DNA from: an uncultured Verrucomicrobiota bacterium
GTDB lineage: Bacteria > Verrucomicrobiota > Verrucomicrobiia > Opitutales > Opitutaceae
Assembly: GCA_913058185.1 (NCBI GenBank)
Contig: CAJXQX010000029.1
Location: 1-41,996, forward strand
Direction of reading: 5' to 3'
Length of the DNA stretch: 41,996 nt
Shown here: piece by piece, positions 26,844 through 34,276 of the stretch
Layout: the number at the start of each line of letters is the position of its first letter
How positions within the stretch are numbered: position 1 is the stretch's first letter
Notes under the pieces: model-generated
The model's database searches: none
What the model was told of the DNA's origin: nothing
Seen by the model: only the letters and a program-made list of their open reading frames with translations
Translations under genes and position numbers: made by a program

Positions 26844-28262
26844 TTAGGGTAATAAGCCTTCCAACAATGCGCGAAATTTCAAATCGGTTTCGTCGAACTC
26901 TTTTTCCGGAGTTGAGCCAGCCACAATACCAGCTCCAGCGTAGACTCGGGCTCGATTTTCTCGAACCAAAGCGGATCGGATTCCGACCATAAACTCTCCG
27001 CCGCTACGTGCGTTTATCCAACCGATCGCTCCGGCATACAGTCCTCTCGAAAATCCTTCGAGTTCGCCAATCGATGCCACCGCGCTCTCGCGGGGAGATC
27101 CTCCGACCGCCGGGGTGGGATGTAGCGCGGTCAATGCGTCCAGAAGATTAACCTCCGCTGGGAGGGTTGCTCGAACCGGGGTATGCAGGTGCTGAAGATT
27201 CGCCAGCTTCCGCATCCCTGGATTCTCCGGAAACTCGGGGTTTAATCCTAGCTCGCGGAGGTGGCTCAACACGGAATCCAACACGAGTTGATGTTCGTGG
27301 CGGTCCTTGGTGCTCGATTGCAATTCTGCTGCCATCGCCGCATCGGCCGCCGCGCCTCGGCCTCGACTGATGGTCCCGGCTAGAACGTCTGCTTCCAAGA
27401 CCCCTTGGCTCACCCGCACCAGGCGCTCCGGACTCGCTCCGATAAAGCTATCGCCTGATCCGTTCGCGATCGAGAAAGAGAAACAATCGGGGAATTTCTC
27501 CCGCAATCCGGCCAATGCCTCCAAGGGGTGTAACGGTGCGTCGGCCGTGAGGTCGATAGCTCGAGCCAAAACGATTTTGGCAAAATCACCGCGATCGATT
27601 GCCTCAACGGCGGTGGCCACGCTCGCCCTGAAATCGTTATCTTCGTTTTGGGAAAACCGCGAAGGGATCTCTCGGGTCGGTGCCGGATCACCCGAACCGT
27701 ATCCAAACCCGGTAAAACGCGCATGAGCACGGAGTATCCGTTCGGCGAGATCAGTTAGATTCGACTGTTGATCGATCACAAAATTGGCCACGGCGGTGGT
27801 CACGGCTCCAGCGCGGGCCACCTGCCAGCGCGGGACAAAAGCGGTCAGCGCCGGAAAGGGTTCTTCGGGCGACATGGTCTCCTCAAACGTGGCGGCGACA
27901 AATACGTGAGGTCCGCCAAACGGAGCCCTCACTTCTCCCACTGCGATGGAATGGGCAAACGTAGTGTCGGCAAACTCCTGCAATCGAGCGAAGCGATCTT
28001 TCCCGTCAAACTTCAACTCGAGAGCAACTTCCGCGCCTGCTATCGCGGTCCCATCCGCGGGATGTTCAGCGTAAAAATGCGGGTGACCGGGTTCATAAAT
28101 AGCCTCAAGCACCGCCAATGGATCCAGGGCATCGACCGTGATGGTGATACTCACCAGTTGGGCGTGTTTTTTCGCTACGGCTACCGACTGACACCGCAAC
28201 AGAAACGCCCGCAATGCTGAGGGAGAAGCGTTTTCAATGGGGTTTATCGGCAGGACTTTCAT
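26844..28262 (-). CDS. menF: Isochorismate synthase
   Basis: MenF converts chorismate to isochorismate, feeding MenD. The 472-residue product belongs to the chorismate-binding enzyme family: the C-terminal half shows FIGASPERLVRV, LAGTISRGRG, HPTPAVGGSPRE, LYAGAIGWIN and the ending VYAGAGIVAGSTPEKEFDET, which match isochorismate synthases rather than anthranilate synthase. The start could be ATG 28262 or 28277 (five extra residues). No entC-linked siderophore genes are present; the neighbour is menD, so the product is for menaquinone. It is 48 bases downstream of metG's stop on the same strand. Confidence 0.93.
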   Translation of the reverse strand: MKVLPINPIENASPSALRAFLLRCQSVAVAKKHAQLVSITITVDALDPLAVLEAIYEPGHPHFYAEHPADGTAIAGAEVALELKFDGKDRFARLQEFADTTFAHSIAVGEVRAPFGGPHVFVAATFEETMSPEEPFPALTAFVPRWQVARAGAVTTAVANFVIDQQSNLTDLAERILRAHARFTGFGYGSGDPAPTREIPSRFSQNEDNDFRASVATAVEAIDRGDFAKIVLARAIDLTADAPLHPLEALAGLREKFPDCFSFSIANGSGDSFIGASPERLVRVSQGVLEADVLAGTISRGRGAAADAAMAAELQSSTKDRHEHQLVLDSVLSHLRELGLNPEFPENPGMRKLANLQHLHTPVRATLPAEVNLLDALTALHPTPAVGGSPRESAVASIGELEGFSRGLYAGAIGWINARSGGEFMVGIRSALVRENRARVYAGAGIVAGSTPEKEFDETDLKFRALLEGLLP

Positions 28263-28310
28263 AACGGGCAGCCCCACATCATCGTGGTTCCGGTGTCGGA
28301 CGCGAGCCGC

Positions 28311-29837
28311 TCAGCTCTTTTTCTCGGGCCGGGGGAACAGGATGCAAGTCTTCTCGACGGCGTTACCCGTGAGACGGTTGTCCCATACCAGTTCGTCCTT
28401 CCAGACCGGACCCGCCTCGTAAGAGAGAACCCCACGAATCTTCGCGACCGAACTCGGGGTCACGGCGAGGAATAAGCTGGAACCCAACCGGAGCGCTTCG
28501 GCCATCGTGGCGAGCGCGGTGCGGAGGAGTGCTTGATCAGCTGGATCCTCGGATTTGCCCAATTTCCAGGGCTCGCGTTGTTGGATGTAGGTATTGGTCG
28601 CGGTGATGAATGACATCGCCCGCTCCAAGCCCACGTTGAATTGGAATTGCTCGAAGAGCGGAATGGACTCGTCGCGGGCCTTCGTCCAGGCGGCCTGCAA
28701 GATCGCCTCGGGTTCACCTAATTCGGCCGGAGCCGGCACGATGGAGTCGGCGAACCGAGTCGTCATATTGAGCGTGCGGTTCACGAGGTTACCAAGATTG
28801 TTGGCGAGCTCGCTATTGTAGCGCACCAGAAACTGTTCCATCGAGAAGTCGCTGTCCTGCCCCACGCTCATCTCACGGATCAAAAAGTAGCGCAACGCAT
28901 CGACTCCGAACTGATCAACAAACTGAGCAGGTTCGACGAAGTTTCCCGTGCTCTTGGACATCTTTGCCCCGTTGATCGACCACCAGCCGTGGGCCAAAAT
29001 AGACTGAGGCAACGCGAGCCCACAGGCCTGCAGAATGATCGGCCAATAAACGGCGTGCGGCGGCACCAGGATGTCTTTGCCAATGACATGGAAAGAGGCG
29101 GGCCACATATCAGGTTGATCAGCTACCGCCGAGTAATAGTTGGTCAACGCATCAAACCAAACGTAAGTCACGAAATCGGGATCAAACGGCAACGGGATAC
29201 CCCATTCGAGCCGTTCCTTGGGCCGAGATATACAAAGATCGTTGAGCGGTTCGGCCAAGAATTCGAGAACCTGCTTGGCCCGATAACGCGGGATGATGAA
29301 TTCCGGGTGGGTTTTGATGTGTTCGATCAGCCATTCTTGGTAGCCCGCCAGTTTGAAGAAATAGTTGGATTCGGTGATCTGGGTGACCTCTCCGTAAATC
29401 TCGGGCCAACTGCCATCCTCGTTACGATCTTTGTCCTGTAAGAACTGCTCTTGGCGCGTGGAGTAGTAACCTTCGTATTCAGCTTTATAGATCTCACCTT
29501 TATCAAACAGCTGCAGCAGCAGCGCACAGACCACCTTCTTGTGGCGTGTTTCGGTGGTGCGAATGAAGTCGTCGTTGGAGATTTCCAGCTTCTCACACAT
29601 TGCCTTAAATTCGGGTGCAATACCGTCTACATAGTCCTGTGGTTCTATGCCCTGAGCCCGGGCACTCTGCTGGATCTTTTGACCGTGTTCGTCGGTTCCA
29701 GTGAGGAAATAAACCTTCTCTCCCATCATCCGGCGAAAACGGGCAATGACGTCCGTCAGCACTTTTTCGTAGGCGTGGCCCAAGTGTGGCGAACCGTTCA
29801 CGTAGTCGATCGCGGTGGTGATATAAAAGGTCTTCAT
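28311..29837 (-). CDS. metG: Methionyl-tRNA synthetase
   Basis: A 508-residue class I synthetase that charges methionine to tRNA. The nucleotide-binding motif HLGHAYEKVLTDVIARFRRM (HIGH equivalent) lies near residue 18, and KMSKSTGNFVEP at 292-296 and on closes the active site; the anticodon domain then follows. The zinc-knuckle region lacks the usual cysteines: it reads EGYYSTRQEQFLQDKD where many family members have CxxC pairs. A C-terminal EMAP-like tRNA-binding extension is absent. Both features are known variants, so the enzyme is likely active. It starts at ATG 29837 and its stop lies 48 bases before menF. Confidence 0.95.
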   Translation of the reverse strand: MKTFYITTAIDYVNGSPHLGHAYEKVLTDVIARFRRMMGEKVYFLTGTDEHGQKIQQSARAQGIEPQDYVDGIAPEFKAMCEKLEISNDDFIRTTETRHKKVVCALLLQLFDKGEIYKAEYEGYYSTRQEQFLQDKDRNEDGSWPEIYGEVTQITESNYFFKLAGYQEWLIEHIKTHPEFIIPRYRAKQVLEFLAEPLNDLCISRPKERLEWGIPLPFDPDFVTYVWFDALTNYYSAVADQPDMWPASFHVIGKDILVPPHAVYWPIILQACGLALPQSILAHGWWSINGAKMSKSTGNFVEPAQFVDQFGVDALRYFLIREMSVGQDSDFSMEQFLVRYNSELANNLGNLVNRTLNMTTRFADSIVPAPAELGEPEAILQAAWTKARDESIPLFEQFQFNVGLERAMSFITATNTYIQQREPWKLGKSEDPADQALLRTALATMAEALRLGSSLFLAVTPSSVAKIRGVLSYEAGPVWKDELVWDNRLTGNAVEKTCILFPRPEKKS

Positions 29838-29924
29838 GGGTTTAGCGTGATACCGAAAGCCACCCTCGCCTGCTTGTCGAAGGTTTTGACGTCTTTGCCG
29901 CGGCGGTCATCAATAGGATTTCAG

Positions 29925-30624
29925 ATGACCCCGATCATTCGGCTATTGTCCTTCATCCTCGTGTTCTTGCTGGCGCTTATATTGGCCGCCACGGCCACGC
30001 GTTTTTTCAGTCGGGCAAACCACTACGACTGCCCGCACCGAATCGTTCGAGCCCGGCGAATCGAGTTCGGCTCGGAGCAATTGGGGCGTCTTTTCATTAC
30101 TCGATCGAAGTGTCCTAGCCCTCAGCGTCTCGGCCCTGATTGTCGCAATCGTGCTGGTATTCCTACTGGGAGGTCGAGCGCGCCGTCCCAGTGGAACGCG
30201 AGCGCCGTTCAGCTCGCGAGAACGAGAACGCAGGAGTCTCGATCTTCTGGCCACCACGTCCGCTCGCGCCCAATAAGAGATCGATCGCGAGCGAGATGAG
30301 CGAGGAAAGGCTCAAGCTGATGCTCAACAAAGACTGCAATTACTGAATCGAGCACTCGAAGAGAAGATCCGATTTGGTCGCGATTTACACGATGGCGTCA
30401 TTCAATCCCTCTATGCCACGGGACTCACCCTCGAGTCGGCCAAGCTCCAAGTTTCGACCAAACCAGCGGCTGCGGTGAATCAGTTGGAGCAGAGTATTTC
30501 GCTGATAAATCGGATTATCACTGATATCCGTGGTTATATTTCCGATTTATCTCCCCGTTCGGTTCGACGCGATTCACTCGCCACCACGTCACCAAATTGG
30601 CCCAAGCCAAGGCGCGGTGGCTGA
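29925..30624 (+). pseudogene. Decayed sensor histidine kinase (HisKA_3 type)
   Basis: Remains of a membrane sensor kinase. Residues after ATG 29925 form a signal anchor (TPIIRLLSFILVFLLALILA). In the next frame, reached by one extra T in a T6 run at 30002-30007, there is a periplasmic stretch, a second membrane helix (VLALSVSALIVAIVLVFLLG), an in-frame TAA at 30274-30276, a coiled coil, and the phospho-acceptor region FGRDLHDGVIQSLYATGLTL with His of the H-box. It then reads INRIITDIRGYISDLSPRS and ends at TGA 30622. The ATP-binding catalytic domain is missing. So: one frameshift, one stop and a 3' deletion. Bases 30518-30624 also encode the C-terminus of rdgB on the other strand. Confidence 0.82.
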
Positions 30625-31180
30625 GTAGTCGTTTTGTATCAGCAGGCAACACGCCGAAAGTCTCATTGGAACCGTTCGGAATAAACAACGGATCATACCC
30701 GAAGCCGCCGCTTCCTTGAGGTTGATGGGCGAGAACCCCATGGCACTCACCTCTGAATGCGTGCTCATCCTCATCGCTACATTGCAGATGGAGCACGCAT
30801 ACGTAATAAGCTGAACGTTTCGCCAGCGGAACGTCCGTCATCTCAGTGACTAGCTTGGCTAGGTTCAGGTCATCATCCGCTTGAGGTCCCGCAAAGTATG
30901 CGGATTCAACGCCCGGGGCACCATCCAAAGCATCCACGCAAATTCCACTATCGTCGGAAACAATCCAGGCTCCGTCGGGAACAAGAGACTTAAGTGCTAA
31001 CGCCTTTTTCCTAGCATTACCTTCAAATGTTCCGGTGTCTTCCACCACCTCGGGCATGCCACCTAAGGTTGCCGCCGAATGAAACTTCATCGGCAATTCG
31101 GCTTCATCGGCAAGCTCCTGAAGCTCACGCACTTTGTGGGAATTTCCCGAAGCAAGGTAAAGGGACTGCGGTTGAATCAT
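30518..31180 (-). CDS. rdgB: XTP/dITP pyrophosphatase (RdgB/HAM1)
   Basis: RdgB clears non-canonical purine triphosphates such as dITP and XTP before they enter DNA. The 220-residue product has YLASGNSHKVRELQE, EDTGTFEGNARKKALALKS, VSDDSGICVDALDGAPGVES, GSGGFGYDPLFIPNG and KRLLSHRALAW, all in order. Family proteins end near this last motif. Here about 20 extra residues (NRVEPNGEINRKYNHGYQ) follow, and they are antisense to the histidine-kinase remnant, so the original stop was probably lost in a deletion. The start overlaps the ribD stop by four bases (ATGA), so translation is coupled with ribD. Confidence 0.94.
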   Translation of the reverse strand: MIQPQSLYLASGNSHKVRELQELADEAELPMKFHSAATLGGMPEVVEDTGTFEGNARKKALALKSLVPDGAWIVSDDSGICVDALDGAPGVESAYFAGPQADDDLNLAKLVTEMTDVPLAKRSAYYVCVLHLQCSDEDEHAFRGECHGVLAHQPQGSGGFGYDPLFIPNGSNETFGVLPADTKRLLSHRALAWANLVTWWRVNRVEPNGEINRKYNHGYQ

Positions 31181-32337
31181 GTTCGGGAAAAAATGGTTTC
31201 GTCCACCTGCACTCGATCAGGATACTGCACGTGTCCTCTCATCAGCTGATCGTCACCGAATGATTCATGTTTCACCTCAGACAACTGAACCGCATCGGCT
31301 AACTTTTCTGTTCTTAATCCGGTGAATCCATTTTTCCCCTTTTCATCCGCGAACAAAATCGGAGCCCGGTAGTTGAAAAGATAATCGAGCTCTCGAGAAC
31401 GCAGCAAATTACCGATCAACCGCGCGCCACCCTCCACGTAAACTCCACTGATTTTATGTTCAGCACATTTCTGCCTAAAATCAGCAAATGCCACCCGCTG
31501 CGTATCGGAGGGAATCACCCATACGGTAATACCGAGTTCTCGCAATTTTCGCACGTAACCCAAGCCACCATGCGGTGTGGTAACCACAATGGTTTTGTCC
31601 CGAAACTCGTCCGTGTAGACGTTCGGCATGTTCCGGTCTACGACGGTCCGTAGTAATCCATCGAAAACGAATCGGATCGGACACCATTCCTCCGCCCCTT
31701 CCATTCTGGCGGTGAGTCTCGGGTTGTCGTCCAAGACGGTCATGGCACCAACTGCGATTGCGGGGAAAAGGCGTCGCCAGCGATGAACGTCTTCTCGTGA
31801 TTTTTCGTTAGTGATCCATTTCGATTCGCCGGAACGGGTCGCGATTTGTCCGTCGATGGTCACGGCCGTTTTTCCGGCAATCAGAGGCTGCCCGGTGGCG
31901 ATCCAGTGATTGAAGATCAAATTTAGATCGAGGCACTCCGATTCCAAGATTCCCGTAGAAACCGATATTCCAGCCGCTTCCAGAATCGGGATAGCTGCCC
32001 CGGCGTGATCCGGATTCGGGTCTAATGCTCCAATCACCACATTTTTAATTTTGGCTGCAATGATCGCCTCGCAGCATGAGCCGGTGCGGCCAGCGGTTGA
32101 GCACGGCTCAAGTGTTACGTAGAGTGTGGCATTGCGAGCTGTCTTCCGGCCAAGATCAGTAAGGGCTTCGCGTTCAGCGTGGGGGCCACCATCACTGCGA
32201 TGCCATCCCTCAGCCACGATCTTACCACGCTCGACGATAACCGCTCCGACTAAGGGATTGGGGGCGGTCTCGCCCCACCCTTGCTTCGCGAGCTCGATGG
32301 CCCGTTCCATAAATTTGTGAGCTTCAGGCTGGGACAT
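31177..32337 (-). CDS. ribD: Bifunctional riboflavin deaminase/reductase RibD
   Basis: RibD carries out the second and third steps of riboflavin synthesis: deamination of the pyrimidine, then NADPH-dependent side-chain reduction. The 386-residue product has the N-terminal deaminase with PNPLVGAVIV, GGPHAEREAL (zinc His and Glu) and LEPCSTAGRTGSC (zinc Cys), then the reductase with GKTAVTIDGQIATRSGESKW, DDNPRLTARM and VYVEGGARLIGNLL. The start at ATG 32337 is MSQPEAHKFMERA; the longer frame to 32463 has no homologous residues. It overlaps the metallo-hydrolase stop by 14 bases and rdgB by four, giving one transcript of three genes. Confidence 0.94.
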   Translation of the reverse strand: MSQPEAHKFMERAIELAKQGWGETAPNPLVGAVIVERGKIVAEGWHRSDGGPHAEREALTDLGRKTARNATLYVTLEPCSTAGRTGSCCEAIIAAKIKNVVIGALDPNPDHAGAAIPILEAAGISVSTGILESECLDLNLIFNHWIATGQPLIAGKTAVTIDGQIATRSGESKWITNEKSREDVHRWRRLFPAIAVGAMTVLDDNPRLTARMEGAEEWCPIRFVFDGLLRTVVDRNMPNVYTDEFRDKTIVVTTPHGGLGYVRKLRELGITVWVIPSDTQRVAFADFRQKCAEHKISGVYVEGGARLIGNLLRSRELDYLFNYRAPILFADEKGKNGFTGLRTEKLADAVQLSEVKHESFGDDQLMRGHVQYPDRVQVDETIFSRT

Positions 32338-32959
32338 GGGGATTGCTTTCTTTTTCGGTGGCCACGGTGGTCGTGGGCCCGTGCCCGGGATAAAGTTTCG
32401 TTTGACAAGGAAGACTGTAAATCTGACTACGGATGGCGGTCTCGAGCTGGGTAAACGAGCCACCTGGTAAATCAGTGCGCCCGATACTGCCGGCGAAAAT
32501 TACATCTCCAACGAATGCGATTTCCGCTTCGCCGAATACAAACATGACATTCCCTGGGCAGTGGCCCGGCACGTGTCTGACTGCGACACTCTGCCCCAGA
32601 GCCTCAAGACTGTCTCCGGCCGAAATCCAGCGGTCTACCGCGATTCCTTCGAGCCCCAGTTTCTCCCCCATAAAGTCGTCCATAACCTCAGGGGTCTCGA
32701 TCAAGATTTGGTCGGCCCGATGCGCCAGAACGTTGGCTCCCGTTTGCCGCACCACCTCAGCACCTCCCTGAGTGTGATCCCAATGACCATGCGTGATCCA
32801 GAGCTCAGTCAGGGCGAGACCTCCTGCTTTCAGGATCGGTTCGATCTTGGGCCAAATATCACCAGGAGCATCGATCAGGATCGCTTCTTTCCGGGCAGAG
32901 TCGGTTAGCAGATAGGCGTTGGTCTGAATCAGACCCGAGGGAATCGTTTGCACGTTCAT
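32324..32959 (-). CDS. Metallo-beta-lactamase-fold hydrolase (glyoxalase II-like)
   Basis: A 211-residue member of the MBL-fold hydrolases, closest in appearance to the YcbL/glyoxalase II-like group that splits thioesters such as S-lactoylglutathione. The zinc motif is THGHWDH (residues 56-62, with His57, His59, Asp61 and His62), followed by HVPGHCPGNVMFVFGE, FVGDVIFAGSIGRTDLPGGS and TKLYPGHGPTTTV, the complete ligand set. The start is ATG 32959 (MNVQTIPSGLIQTNAYL); an upstream ATG at 33052 would add 31 residues with no counterpart in the fold. It leads the ribD-rdgB transcript and is divergent from leuB. Confidence 0.85.
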   Translation of the reverse strand: MNVQTIPSGLIQTNAYLLTDSARKEAILIDAPGDIWPKIEPILKAGGLALTELWITHGHWDHTQGGAEVVRQTGANVLAHRADQILIETPEVMDDFMGEKLGLEGIAVDRWISAGDSLEALGQSVAVRHVPGHCPGNVMFVFGEAEIAFVGDVIFAGSIGRTDLPGGSFTQLETAIRSQIYSLPCQTKLYPGHGPTTTVATEKESNPHVPA

Positions 32960-33067
32960 TCGCAGCGAAGAGATCGGAAAATGGACCCAGTCTGCAACGA
33001 TCAATTCACTCTTTGCATTGGCGGCTTGCCTAGAACGGTCTGCGCCACTCACGATTTCTAGTTAATC

Positions 33068-34171
33068 ATGTCGACACTCAAGTTTGCCGTTCTTCCAGGA
33101 GACTACATTGGCCCCGAGGTTATGACCGAGGCGCTCCGCGTTTTGGAGACCGCTGCGGCTGGCGCAGGCCTTTCGCTGCAATATGCCACCGCCGACGTCG
33201 GCGGAGCTGGCATCGATAATCACGGGAAGGCTCTGCCAGACAGCACTCTAGAAGTGTGCCAGAACGCGGATGCCATTTTGTTTGGATCTGTCGGAGGACC
33301 AAAATGGGAAACGCTCCCCCCTAAGGAACAGCCCGAACGCGCTGCCCTGCTCCCTCTGCGCAAGGCATTTAGCCTATTTGCGAATATTCGCCCGGGATTA
33401 CTTTACTCGGAACTGACCGACGCTTCTCCCCTCAAACTTGAACGAATTCCTGAAGGAATTGATATCGTTTGTATTCGGGAATTGACCGGGGGCATTTACT
33501 TCGGCCAACCCAAATCCACCGTGCAATTGGAGAATGGAGAATTTCAGGCGATTGATACGATGGTTTACCAAACCAGCGAAATTGAGCGGATCGCTGAAGT
33601 TGCAGCCGTAACCGCCAAGGCTCGCGATGGTCGGGTGTGCTCCGTGGACAAGGCCAATGTGCTCGAGACATCCGTATTGTGGCGCAAGACCGTCATCGAA
33701 TACTTCGCCAAGAACCATCCGGACCTCGAGTTATCTCACATGTATGTGGACAATGCCGCCATGCAGTTGGCTCGTGATCCCAACCAGTTCGACGTGCTTT
33801 TCACCGAGAATATGTTCGGTGATATTTTGTCGGATGAGATGGCCGTCATTTGCGGTTCTCTGGGGATGATGAGCAGTGCCTCCCTCGGCACCCAACAGAA
33901 CTCCCATGATCTGCCATTTGGGTTATTTGAGCCCGCAGGAGGCACTGCACCCGATATCGCGGGCAAAGGGGTCGCCAATCCCTGCGCTCAAATCCTCTCG
34001 GGAGCGATGATGCTTCGCTACAGTTTCGGGCAGCTGCAACTCGCTAGTGAAATCGAAAATGCCGTGCGGAAGACCGTAACCATTGACGGCCTTCGCACCG
34101 GCGATATCGCCTTTGGCTGTGAGCCGGTCGGCACCGTTGCGATGGCTGATGCCATTATCGCTAATCTCTGA
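33068..34171 (+). CDS. leuB: 3-isopropylmalate dehydrogenase
   Basis: LeuB oxidises and decarboxylates 3-isopropylmalate in leucine synthesis, using NAD and a divalent metal. The 367-residue product shows FAVLPGDYIGPEVMTEALRV, AILFGSVGGPKW, IRELTGGIYFGQPK, LSHMYVDNAAMQLARDPNQF, and GGTAPDIAGKGVANPCAQIL, as in the family. Neither leuC, leuD nor leuA is next to it; it stands alone, divergent from the metallo-hydrolase and 105 bases ahead of alaS. The separated placement is the only unusual point. Confidence 0.97.
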   Translation: MSTLKFAVLPGDYIGPEVMTEALRVLETAAAGAGLSLQYATADVGGAGIDNHGKALPDSTLEVCQNADAILFGSVGGPKWETLPPKEQPERAALLPLRKAFSLFANIRPGLLYSELTDASPLKLERIPEGIDIVCIRELTGGIYFGQPKSTVQLENGEFQAIDTMVYQTSEIERIAEVAAVTAKARDGRVCSVDKANVLETSVLWRKTVIEYFAKNHPDLELSHMYVDNAAMQLARDPNQFDVLFTENMFGDILSDEMAVICGSLGMMSSASLGTQQNSHDLPFGLFEPAGGTAPDIAGKGVANPCAQILSGAMMLRYSFGQLQLASEIENAVRKTVTIDGLRTGDIAFGCEPVGTVAMADAIIANL

Positions 34172-34276
34172 ATTTAGTAATACCGAAATGCACGGACATC
34201 TCCCCACCACCCCAGCGCAGGTTATACCTTACTGTGTTTGGGTGATTCGGCTATTTCGTGATAACATTCTCATCTT

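Noticed and set aside
29943-30257. Arg-rich 104-codon minus-strand frame after metG
   Set aside because: It is antisense to the histidine kinase remnant, and the plus-strand reading explains the sequence better.
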